A DNA stretch of 64,000 nt from positions 3,844,001 to 3,908,000 of the forward strand of contig JAQSEB010000023.1 of NCBI GenBank assembly GCA_030063045.1, written 5' to 3'. Of the stretch, positions 12,901-22,764 are shown one piece after another. The notes beneath the pieces are model-generated. The model made no database searches and had not been told where the DNA came from. It saw only the letters and a program-made list of their open reading frames with translations. Position 1 is the first letter of the stretch. Each line of letters opens with the position of its first letter. The DNA comes from Pratylenchus scribneri. Its lineage: Eukaryota; Nematoda; Chromadorea; Rhabditida; Pratylenchidae. The position numbers were made by a program, and so were the translations under genes.

Positions 12901-15064
12901 GAGAGGGATGAATGGGAGGGATGAATGGGAGGATGAGAAGAGATGAATGAGTGGGATGAATGGGAGGATGAGAAGAGATGAATGGGAGGGATGAATGGGA
13001 GGATGAGAGGGATGAATGGGAGGGATGAATTAGAGAATGGGAAGAGATGAATGGTAGGAAGAGAAAGGTTAATGGGAAGATGAGAATGGATGAATAGGAA
13101 AATAAGGATGAATGGGAAGATGAAAAGAGATTAATAGGAAGATGAATAGGGATGAATGAGAATAGGAGGATGAGAAGAGATGAATGAGAGGGATGAATGG
13201 GAGGGATGAATGGGAGGATGAGAGGGATGAATGGGAGGGATGAATGGGAGGATGAGAGGGATGAATGGGAGGGATGAATGGGAGGGATGAATGGGAGGAT
13301 GAGAGGGATGAATGGGAGGGATGAATGGGAGGATGAGAGGGATGAATGGGAGGATGAGAAGGATGAATGTGAGGGATGAATGGGAGGATGAGAGGGATGA
13401 ATGGGAGGGATGAATGGGAGGATGAGAAGAGATGAATGAGAGGGATGAATGAGAGGGATGAATGGGAGGATGAGAGGGATGAATGGGAGGGATGAATGGG
13501 AGGATGAGAGGGATGAATGGGAGGGATGAATGGGAGGAAGAGAGAGGATAATGGGAGGATGAGAGGGATAAAAGAGAGGAAATGAGTGATGAATAGGATG
13601 AAAAGAGATGAATGAAATGATTAGAAAGGATCAATATAAGAATGAAAGGGAATGAATCGGAAGATGGGAAGAGATAAATGAGAAAAAAGATGAGAAAAGA
13701 TAAATTAGAAGATAAAAGTTGGAGGAGATATTGAAGCATGAAAAAAATGGAAGAGAAAATGAAGAATTAAAAAGAATAAAGGGAGAGAAATTATAGTGAT
13801 AAAAAATGTTAAGGGATGAATGAAGATGATGATGAGTTATGAGTATAGGGAATAAGGAATTAATGAAATTGATGAGAGATGAATAAAGTATTTAAAATTT
13901 TTTCTATTTATTTTTTAGCATAAAATTATTCATTTATTATTATTATTAATTTTTTATTATATTTAATTATTTCAAATATTGGTTCAATTCGAAAAGTAAC
14001 TAGCTAAGGGACGCGCGCGATAGCGCGCGTTCCTGAGCTAGTTTTAATTATAAACAATATTAAATATATATTAAATTAAATTAAATTAAAATAAATAAAT
14101 TTTCAGCAACAATTCGGTGAATTGGCAAATGGAGGAGGCAATTCCTCCTCAGCCGCATCTTGTTCCTCTTCCCTTTCCCCATCACCACCAAATTCGGCCA
14201 CTTTTGGCCAATCAAACATTTTCAATGGATTTGAACAATCAAATTTAACAGCTTTATTGGAGGTACACAAAAATAAATTAAAAAAATAATTCTTTTATAG
14301 GAAATTCAAAATCAGCAGCAAATGAAGGGAATTGGAACATCGGCGGGTGGAAAAAATGTTGAAGAAATTTTATTAGCCGGCAAACAAAATTTGCTACTAC
14401 AAAATTTGTTAATTCAACAACAAAAAATACAACAAAATATTCAACAAAAAGTGAGAAATTTGAATAATATTTAAATTTGGGATAATGGCCTAATAAAGTT
14501 TGGCCATAGTATTGTTTTTAGGATAGTTTGGAATTTTGCTAATCAGCCATTCTGAATAGAATAAATAGAAAATAATAATTACTGTAAAATAAAATGATTT
14601 TTACCTTCAGCCATTGTTGAGCTTCGCCGACTGTGCTCCACTTTTGCCCGGGGCAACCCTCAATTCTTCCTCTTCTTCTTCCATTTCATCCATTCCACTT
14701 CAATCACCCATCCACCAAAATATTCAAAATGGATCATTGCTTGAACATTTTCTGCTCCTTCAGCAACAGCAAAATGCACTTTCCTTGTTGCCCACCACCA
14801 CTTTTGGCCCATCCAATTCCAATTTGGTGGATCCATCCCAATTAGCCGCTTTACAATTGGCCGCGGCCGCCGCATTCATTGTTGGATATTTATAAAATTC
14901 TCATTTTGTAATTTATTCATTTCATTTTTCAGAATCAATCTCCATCCGGGAATTCGGCTTCTATTTTTGATTCGTCCATCAATGCAGCAAAATTAATGGA
15001 AAATACGGCGGCACAATGGGCAGCCACACAAAATCCTCAATTGTTGGCCACTTTTGAACGATAA
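6967..15064 (+). CDS. HMBOX1/HOT1-like homeobox protein (5' end not found)
   Basis: This is a probable nuclear DNA-binding protein of the HMBOX1 family (POU-specific-like domain plus atypical homeodomain; human HMBOX1/HOT1 binds double-stranded telomeric DNA). Exons: 6967-7249, 7420-7643, 7688-7798, 7849-7902, 8025-8201, 8341-8419, 8461-8621, 14107-14262, 14301-14450, 14611-14880, 14933-15064; these sum to 598 codons plus stop with all phases consistent. The first recognisable exon starts after a splice acceptor, so a 5' exon is missing. The POU-like part spans 7688-8030 (MRSFITQFSL, TGVSQPYISKLL). The homeodomain spans about 8150-8540: ETYFQESPFPDTAKRAEIAN and VANWFANKRKE, closely matching HMBOX1. 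The N-terminus is Gln-rich and the C-terminus Ser/Gln-rich. The 5.5-kb intron after 8621 is full of minisatellites. The exon coding the Gln-rich N-terminus ends near a 16-base C run in the next intron. Confidence 0.85.
7290..7305. repeat. Mono-C tract (16)
   Basis: An uninterrupted run of 16 C lies in the first identified intron of the homeobox gene. Confidence 0.95.
9340..10860. repeat. 31-bp minisatellite in homeobox-gene intron
   Basis: The basic unit is 31 bp (AGTCGAGAATGAAAGGGTTA followed by AAGCCGGAAAT). Variant units (GATGCATTAAAAAGCCTGG type) recur in the same order, giving a higher-order repeat near 9480, 9850, 10170 and 10440. Degenerate units extend upstream to about 9040. It is entirely intronic. 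Confidence 0.92.
11018..11058. repeat. GC-rich hairpin
   Basis: ACAAGTGCTCGG and CCGAGCGCTTGT pair around an inner GCCGC-GAAG-CGGC stem. It lies in otherwise AT-rich intron and resembles the other terminal hairpins in this window, so it may mark the end of a decayed mobile element. Confidence 0.7.
11924..13600. repeat. GGATGAATGGGA minisatellite in homeobox-gene intron
   Basis: Arrays of 12-bp GGATGAATGGGA and 10-bp GGATGAGA(G/A)G units make 22- and 34-bp composites. A block near 12280-12400 is repeated almost exactly near 13080-13190, evidence of a segmental duplication within the array. The minus strand stays open (13131-13739) only because of the repeat. Confidence 0.92.
13998..14043. repeat. 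Long hairpin with GATA loop
   Basis: AACTAGCT ... AGCTAGTT form the outer stem and CGCGCGC-GATA-GCGCGCG the inner stem. The GATA loop closed by GCGC is the same as in the three family A hairpins (5171, 18254, 54752). It sits 60 bp before the splice acceptor at 14106. Confidence 0.8.
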
Positions 15065-15600
15065 AATTAGCCAAAATTACATTTTTTCCTCTAACTAAAT
15101 CAGTCAATTATTTTACCCGTTGATTTTTTAGAATTTCCTATTCGATTTTTTGCTAATTTTTTCCATCCAAAGTTCTCTATTCAATTTTTCGTGCTTTCAT
15201 TTCCAAATTTGCAAAATTGTCCATTTTTAAAAATTTTTTTATCCAATTTTTTTATGGCCAATTTAATCAAATTTCCTCACTCCATAGAAAATTATATAAT
15301 AGCAAAATTTAAATTTATATTAATAATTAATATTTTTCTATTTTATTTTCCACCTCCTCACATTTTTTTTGAATCCGCCAAAATTCATTAAAATATTAAA
15401 AAATGTCCTTAAACGTGTAAAATAAATAATATCCATGCCAACATTTTTTGTATTTCTTTTTTGCTTTGCATGGTCCGAATAAATAATATTAATAAATGTA
15501 AATTCTATTAATTAATGTTTCAAAAATTTAATGCAATTTTTTCTGGTGTAAAATTGTCTATTTGAATGGATGAATTCATCGAATCGATGTGATTTGAGTA
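15065..15600. other. 3' UTR and intergenic DNA
   Basis: AT-rich sequence following the homeobox stop codon, with AATAAATAAT poly(A)-signal-like words near 15420 and 15478. No other gene is seen. Confidence 0.6.
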
Positions 15601-15602
15601 TA

Positions 15603-16515
15603 CAGGGTGCGTAAAAAGTTCCCGGACACGGTTTTTTCATTATAAAAATTTTTTGGATGAATAAATTTTTTTCATTTTTGGTATAATAATAAATTATTAT
15701 GCCCTTTATTGGAATTATTAAAAGATTTGGGAATTTGAAGACTCTCCTTTGGGAGGCGGACTTGAATACATGTCCTCCTCGGTGTACAAATGTCCGGCCC
15801 ATTTTTTACTCCATTTTAATTTTTATCAATGTTTAAAATGAGAATTAAAATTTTTTAAATATATTTTATAATATCTCAGATGTAGTGTCAAATAATACCG
15901 AAAGGGAAAATCGAAATATTAAAAACTAACCAAGTTAGCCTAGACGAACTTTTTGATACCAAAATGTGATTTGAAAAATCAAAATTTTCAAATTCTGAAT
16001 TTCTTTGACCATTTGTGTTCTTTCTGCCTAAATATTACTCTTCTATCTATTTTTATGAAAAAGGCAAATTTTGAGACCAGCCATCGTATTTTGAGACTAT
16101 TTTTGAAGGGGATTTTTAGGCCGATTTTTGGGTTTCCTCCAGTCCGCACGATTTTTTCAATATTTTTCAATGCCACTTTTTTATATTCAAGGTGGGGTTC
16201 AAAATTTTTAGCAATTTATGAAGCCAGGATATGGAATTATTAATCCTGAAAATTTTATAAATTTTCATTTTCCCATTCTCGAGTTATGCCCTAAAGAATT
16301 TTTCATCAAAAAAGGGATTTTCAAGATTAAAATGAATGGACCTTTTTTTAAAAAATTATAAAATAATTTAGTTAATTATTAACATGCCTATCATAGTTGA
16401 TATAAGGGTAAAAAAGATTGGAGAATTTGATTTTAAAAAGAAAATTTTAAAATCTTGAATGTAAAAAGGTAAAATTTCATATTAAAATCTGTCCGGGAAC
16501 TTTTTACGCACCCTT
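15603..16515. mobile_element. Tc1/mariner-like MITE
   Basis: GGGTGCGTAAAAAGTTCCCG starts both ends as an inverted repeat of at least 24 bp (15605-15628 and its complement at 16490-16513). The TIR resembles mariner-type termini. The interior (about 860 bp) has no transposase frame, so it is non-autonomous or fully decayed. The target site is TA-rich but I cannot define an exact TA duplication. Confidence 0.8.
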
Positions 16516-16815
16516 ACATTAAAATAAAATAAAACATATTTCAAAAGGACGGAAAAAGAAAACAAATACAAAAATGAAAATGGATGTATTTGTTGGGAAG
16601 AATGGGAATTAAGGAGAAAGTAGCCGCTGGGATTACAAATGAATTCTTCTGAATTTTGGAGGAAGGCACAATGAAACCCAATTATTAGGTATTTTTGGGA
16701 GATATTTTCAAATGTAAATTGATTTGAATTTGACCAAAATAGCCAACGAAATATTCAAATGATTTGGTATAGCTCAATTCATTGATGAGTGCCGTCGTTT
16801 ACATTTACATTTTAT
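16516..16815. other. Intergenic DNA
   Basis: No feature visible. It probably contains the 3' UTR of the minus-strand gene ending at 16816. Confidence 0.5.
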
Positions 16816-19800
16816 TTATACCATCAAATGTCTTCGACCAGCCGGCGATGGTGGCGAAATTGTTGCTGAAGAATATCGACCTCCAGCCGAAATAATTCCA
16901 TTGCTGCCAATTGGTCGATTCATTAATCTGTTATTAAATTCGCTAAAATGTTCATTCCCCCATATTCCATACTCACTGTTTTGTTGAAGACAATAATGAA
17001 TTGGCACTGCCCCCATTTTGCCATCGATTCACATTTCCATTTGCCATTTGTTGTTGATTTGTCCCAATAATTCCCTCCCTTGTTAAATTTGTTTTGGCCA
17101 TCAATGGCAAACTGCTCATTGGCCCATCCAATGGGCGTTTCCATCCGGCAGAAGTGGTGCCCACAAATTGAGGATGGAAAATGCCACCAATATTATTGGC
17201 CGACATTATTTTTGGTGACTGAATTGATGGGGGAGTAACGAAAATTTCATATTTGAATGGCCATAATTTTATAAAATTCCATTTATATAATATTATAATA
17301 TTTTCTGTTTATCGTTATTCTTTTCAAGTTTGCAAAATCTAGCCGGTCAATTTCCGAGATCTTTTTTTTAAAAGATTCCCATATAGATGGGATATACCAA
17401 AAAAATCCGTTTTTCCCAAAATCTTTTTCCGGTTTAGAGATATTGGCCAAAAACCGGTTTAAAAAATTGAACTTTTTTAGTTTGCTCAGGTAAAACTTTT
17501 TTCCCTTTGATTTTCGGGTTTTAGGCCGGGAGACAGGAATCAACTAGAGAGTGTTAGCTATCGAATGGTATATTACACATGGCAAAGCACTCGAAATGAA
17601 TGCCAAATATTGCCAGGGACAGCAACGAAGTTCGGCCCATTTGGACCCTTTGGCCCATTGGCGAAGATGGGGGATTTAAAACGGAGGTCGCGGGTTCGAA
17701 TCCCACCTAAGGCCAATAATTTTTTTAATGAACAAAAGTTGGGAAAATGTTCCGGAGTGCCAATAGAAGGTCAGGGAAGTGGACCGAAGGCCCAGAAATG
17801 CGTGGGTATAAGCCGGATAAAGGGGATTAAGCCGGATAAAGGGGGATTAAGAGGGATTATGCCGGATTAAGCCCCAAATAGTTTGGAAATGGCCCGGAGC
17901 GCCAGTGCTAAATCGGGGAAGTGGGACGAAGGCCCAGGAGTACGCGGGATTAAGCCGGATAAAGGTGGATTAGGAGGGATTAAGCCGGATTAAGCCCCGA
18001 AATGAATTTGAAATGGCACGGAGTGCCAATGGAAGATCGGGAATTGCGCCGAAGGCCCAGGAGTGCGCGGGATTAAGCCGGTTAAAGGGGATTAAGGGAG
18101 ATTATGAGGGATCAAAATCAAACTGTCCGGATTAATAGTTGAAATTAACCGAAGGCCAAAGGCAAACGTGCGAAGGCAAGAAGGTCCGGCCGAAGGCCGT
18201 AAGATGCACGGAATTAAGCCGGAAACGGAATAAAACCCTACTAGGGAACTTTTAAAGCGCGATAGCGCTTTCTTCCTACCAAAAGCAAAATTTCTAATCG
18301 TCCCATGTATTCCTTACACCCATCAATTCATAAGCCCTCCAAATTTTAACCAGTCGTTAATATTATATTAATTTCTACGTCAATTAGAATTGATCGAATC
18401 AATGGCATAGACATATTCTAATCAACCCTATATTGGATTTAAATTTAAAAAAAACCAGCCTGAAGAATGGATGTAGTAGATGGAGTTGGTGGTGGTGGTG
18501 GTGGTGACCTTTTTGCACCAATTAATGAGGATGTTGGTATTTGCCCATTCAAAATGGGCTTTGCCATTTGTTCGGTCGATTTGGATTGGATGCCATTTAT
18601 GCCATTGAATCGATCGGCACTTGACCAGCCGGTTGCCTGTAGTGGTGCCCTATTTGATGGCCAATAATTCGATGAGGCCATTTTTGGTGGAAGAAAATAG
18701 GAGGAGGAAAATGGAGCAAATGAAGAATATTCAGCATATTTAGATTGGGTGGAGGACTGGAAAATAAGCAAAATTTAGACCAAAATTATTTAAATATTTT
18801 TACATCATTTGGCCTTTCAATGATTGGAAGTGAAGATCTGCTCAAAAGGACCCTTTCGTCCATTAATAATTGTTGCTGTTTTCGGGCAGCAATTTGATTT
18901 CTTTGGCGCAATGAAAGTCGACGACGTTGCCTCAAAGAAAGTTGTCTCCTCGATTTTAATTGGCCATTTTGCATTGAAAAACGGGGCAAAAGAGGAGGGA
19001 GGAAATGGCCATGGCCATTGATTGGTTTTGTGTCATCAACAATGAAAATGGAGGATGGATCATCATAGGAGGACTGGAACAATTGAAAGAGTTTAATTAA
19101 TTAATTGGTTTAAAACCATGGTTTAAAATTGAGGAAAAATAATAAATATAAATAACAAAAAATTGTAAATATAAATTGTGTACCTTTCTGGATTCGGGTG
19201 CCGATGTGCTCGCCGAACACCCGGAATTGGTGCTTTCCCTTCGGCTACTCTCATTCGTCGAATTTGAACATTTTCGGGGTGATTTTGGCCGTCCTTCCTC
19301 CTTTCGAAGATGCCGAACCCTGGGGGGCAAACAAGCGAATTCAAATGGAGAATATTGTTGGTGGATGGATTCGGATGGATGGTGGCCATCGGCGGAATTT
19401 ACATTTTCGGGCATTGGAGGTGGTGCCGGCGATGGAGGAGGCTACAAAAATTACAAAAAATCATTTATCAATCAAAATGGGAATTAATTTGCTTTAGGCA
19501 ATATTCAAATTTTAATTTATATTTTTGATTTTACCCTCAAATTTTGGATTAATTCGGTTGTATTTGGTGTACATTGTTGAATATTGGCGTTGGCCAAATT
19601 GTTCACTGGGACTGTGGTCGTCGTACTAAAACTAAAAGAAATATAAAATTTAATAAATAACTGGTGTGAAAATTGGTTAATGTGATGGATACGGAAATAT
19701 TACGTTGCTGTGCTGGCAGATGTATTCGATTCGATTGATTGGCCAGCCCCCGGTCCATCTTTCCTCAATTTTGGTGCCCTTTTTCGCCTATTTTGTTGTT

Positions 19801-22764
19801 CTCTTTCGCCGATTGCCAATGTTTTTGTTGAACATCGACCATTTGGCATGGATTTGATTGCTAATAAAATAAAATTAAATAAATTCAAATTTAATTACAA
19901 TTTAATTGGGAATGAATTTGATTTTGGTGGATGGAGGTTATCGTCGATTCCAATTGTTGAACATTTTGGTCAATTTGGTTTGGTTGTTCAATTCGGGTGA
20001 TTTGCATTGGCGAAGGTCCACCCGGATGATTCCCATCCAACAAAATTGTCACACTCATTTGCTTCTTTTCCCCTGAAAATAAATTTAAATAAAAAGAATA
20101 TTTTTATTGTCTAAATACCTGGCAAATGGCCATTGGCTGCAATAGTTGTGGGAGGAGATTGAGGCGAAGAATTGATGGACAATTTTGGAGGGGGAAAAGA
20201 CGGCATTGTGCCATTGGGCATTTCACTGAATTGAAAAATTTATTAAAAAGTTGTAATAATTTTATAATTAAAATGGAATAAAAATTAAATAAAAATGGAA
20301 TAATTAGGAATGCGGACCAAGTGATTTTTCGAATTGGGCGTCGCCCACTTTTTGTGAGCGTTTCGCCCCGACGAAGTCGACGTGCCGAATTCCACAAAGA
20401 TTCAACGTGCCAATACCAATGCCAATACACGTAAAGCTATGGAAATAAAAAAGAATTATTCTCTGAAATATTAGTATTCAATTTACAAGGAAAAAATTGA
20501 GCAATGTGCCAAAAGCATAAAAGCAAATGGCCTTCAATGGAGCATTTTGAAGATCGCCGAGAATGTGCGCAGCCTTGGGAAGGGCGGCCAAACTGGAAAT
20601 ATAAATTAATTTAATATTTTAAACAAATATTATTATTTTGGATTAATTCTTAATCTCTGCAGCAGAAACTAAATTTTAAAAATAATTTTATAATAAATAT
20701 ATAATTGTGAACAATAAAATTGCGCACCTCAAAATGAGCATTCCAACGCCGTATGCACTTTGCTAAAAATCCAATGATTTATTATTTGAAATTATTTGAA
20801 TTATTTTTGTTGGTTTTTGAATGGAAATAAATTAGGCCCAATTATCCTTTTCACCTTTTATTGTGAGGCCAATAAAAATAATTTGATCCATTACCTTGGT
20901 TTAGATAGACTTTTGGATATTCCTCCACATAATGAATGAATGGGATTATTATATGCAATATTTTTGGCCCAAATATTAGGAAGGATCCCTCATTCTATGA
21001 ATTTATTACCTGGATGAGGAGAGGCCAAAGCCATTGGGGTTTTGGACGGTGAATGAAGGCAAAGGGCAAACAGGCACAAAGGGCACCGGTGTGCAAAATG
21101 CACCATAGGAAACGGCCTAAAGGGAATTGGAATAGGGAATTATTTAAAAAAAAACAACAAAATTATTAAAATTAAAAAATATTATAAAACTATTTATTTA
21201 TTATATGATGCATATTTTGGAGTATTTAATTCAAATTCAAATTGACCATATCCGCCGTCCAAATGTTGGGCAACGCATCCAGTGATGCCCCAAAGATGGT
21301 GGAAAAGGCCAATGTCAAAAATGATCTAAAAATTTAATAAAAATAAATAAAAATCAGAGATGGTTAGAATTAGAATTGGTTTTTGGGGATAATGTTTAGA
21401 AAGAAAAAGAAAGATAGAAATGAGGATTTGGTCGAGTCACATTTAAAATTGTGAATAAAATATTTTATTCGATCCAAAATTCATCAATCTTTTTTCCATT
21501 TTTGAATTTAAATATAAAAATGGGATTTTATTACCGCATCCACGTGTGTCATCATTGGGGGCAATGTGGAATTGGCCGAAAAATCACAATGCAAAATCTA
21601 AAACGAAATAAATTAATTTTTTGGATTTCAGTTTCTATTTTTATTATGTTTTCAATTATTTTCAATAAAATGCACGAAATCCCTCAATAATATCCCATTC
21701 GCCCTTTCACATTAAATTAATTCTCACATTTTTTCTAATAAATTTATTCCGCAAAAATATATTTTTGCCAAAGAATTCAAAGAAAAATACAAATTTGGGA
21801 AAGAGAAAATTAGGAAATATTTTTTTGGAAACAATTTTCAAATTATTTATTCAGCAGAATTTCCCTATTCAAAATTTGATCCCTCCAAAGAATTCTGCCA
21901 ATTTTCAATGCCAACTTTTTATTTCTCTTCACAAATCAAAAATAGAGGGAAAATACATTTGAAAACCATTTTTCCCGCATTCCCAAAAGCAAATAAAAAT
22001 GAGGGTAAAAGGAATAAATTGGCAAATTTTGGAACCATCTCAAATTTCAAAGGACGAAAAAAATAGTTTTGGGACAAACAAAAAATGAATAACCTTTTGA
22101 AAGGTGAACATTGACCAAATGTGCTGGGAAAGGGCCCAAATGCAGACCAACAATTGAATCTGAAAATGAAAGAAAATGATTAGAAAATATGAAAATAATT
22201 ATTGAATAAATAATAAATATTCATACTTAATCACTAATCAGTGTTAATTACTTTTTTATACTAACCAAAACCCACTAAATATAATTTTGATGTAATTGTT
22301 AATGTTAATGCCAACAATATCTAAGGGCTTTTCCTTTTTATCCTACTGTACCCCCACTTTTTGCCCAACCGCCCTGTCACCTTCCCATCAATCAAATATT
22401 GCCTCAATCCACATTTATTAACCTGCCCTTTTCCCCTCCCTTATACTTTTTCCCTTCACATTTGTACCATATTTTCCCGCACAATTATTAAAGAATAATT
22501 TAAAATTGATTGACCTCTAATCCCTATCCCATTCTTTGGGCTACTGGGGGCTTACAGGCCCCCAGCGAAAGCCGGGCGAGAGCCTAGGCCCAATTCTCGC
22601 CCCAAATAACTTTAGCCTAGATTAGGATTAATAGGAAATTAATTTATTCATCAGATCAATTTGTTGCTTACCAATCCAATGTAAAGTGACAATTGGGCAT
22701 TGAGAATTCGATGGCCAAACAATTTTGAATGTTCATCCCGAATTACAATATATCGACTCTTCAT
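16816..22764 (-). CDS. Multipass membrane protein with long disordered tail (unrecognised)
   Basis: I do not recognise the family. The model has 17 exons: 22672-22764 (ATG at 22764), 22094-22159, 21535-21597, 21247-21325, 21010-21116, 20728-20762, 20487-20592, 20318-20436, 20119-20225, 19899-20072, 19704-19860, 19535-19625, 19184-19441, 18804-19073, 18460-18756, 16977-17218, 16816-16942. They total 796 codons plus stop, with phase agreeing at every junction. The first ~220 residues hold about four hydrophobic segments (e.g. RFLWCILHTGALCACLPFAF, AICFYAFGTLLNFFL), then an aromatic stretch (YVYWHWYWH) and a basic segment. The remaining ~550 residues are Pro/Ser/Gln/Asn-rich with an Arg-rich patch (RRQLSLRQRRRLSLRQR). 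Exon 18460-18756 uses a GC donor, and the next intron contains repeat copy A2. The first intron contains repeat C1. It may be a receptor or channel-like scaffold; I assign no function. Confidence 0.7.
17285..18370 (+). mobile_element. Dispersed repeat family A, copy A2 (in intron)
   Basis: The copy shares the AT-rich 5' terminus, the GATC(T)7AAAA region (17361-17373), the tRNA-like core (17651-17714) and the GGATTAAGCCGGATAAAG sequence, here not in regular tandem. It also has the GATA hairpin (18254-18271) and the start of the 3' AACCAGTCG hairpin. The 3' hairpin is truncated after about 18356. It lies in the last-but-one intron of the minus-strand membrane-protein gene. Confidence 0.75.
17651..17714 (+). 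other. tRNA-like Pol III promoter core in copy A2
   Basis: GGCCCATTGGCGAAGATGG is followed by GGTTCGAATCCC at the spacing seen in copy A1. As in A1, only GGCC/GGCC of the acceptor arms pair. Confidence 0.65.
22325..22640 (-). repeat. Dispersed intronic repeat C, copy C1
   Basis: On the minus strand this matches 31700-32005 and 28262-28555: GGGCGAGAGC hairpin, TATTTATTAATTGTG-type block, GGCAATATTTGATTGATGGG, and GGGGTACAGTAGGA at the far end. It occupies the first intron of the membrane-protein gene and has no coding capacity. Confidence 0.8.

Noticed and set aside
13131..13739. 202-codon minus-strand frame rich in His/Pro/Ser
   Set aside because: Pure translation of the GGATGAATGGGA minisatellite inside an intron.
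8622..14106. Two separate genes split by the minisatellite intron
   Set aside because: Exon 8461-8621 ends in phase 0 at GTGAGT and exon 14107 starts in phase 0 with Gln/Ser-rich sequence lacking its own start, so one gene is simpler; transcript data would settle it.
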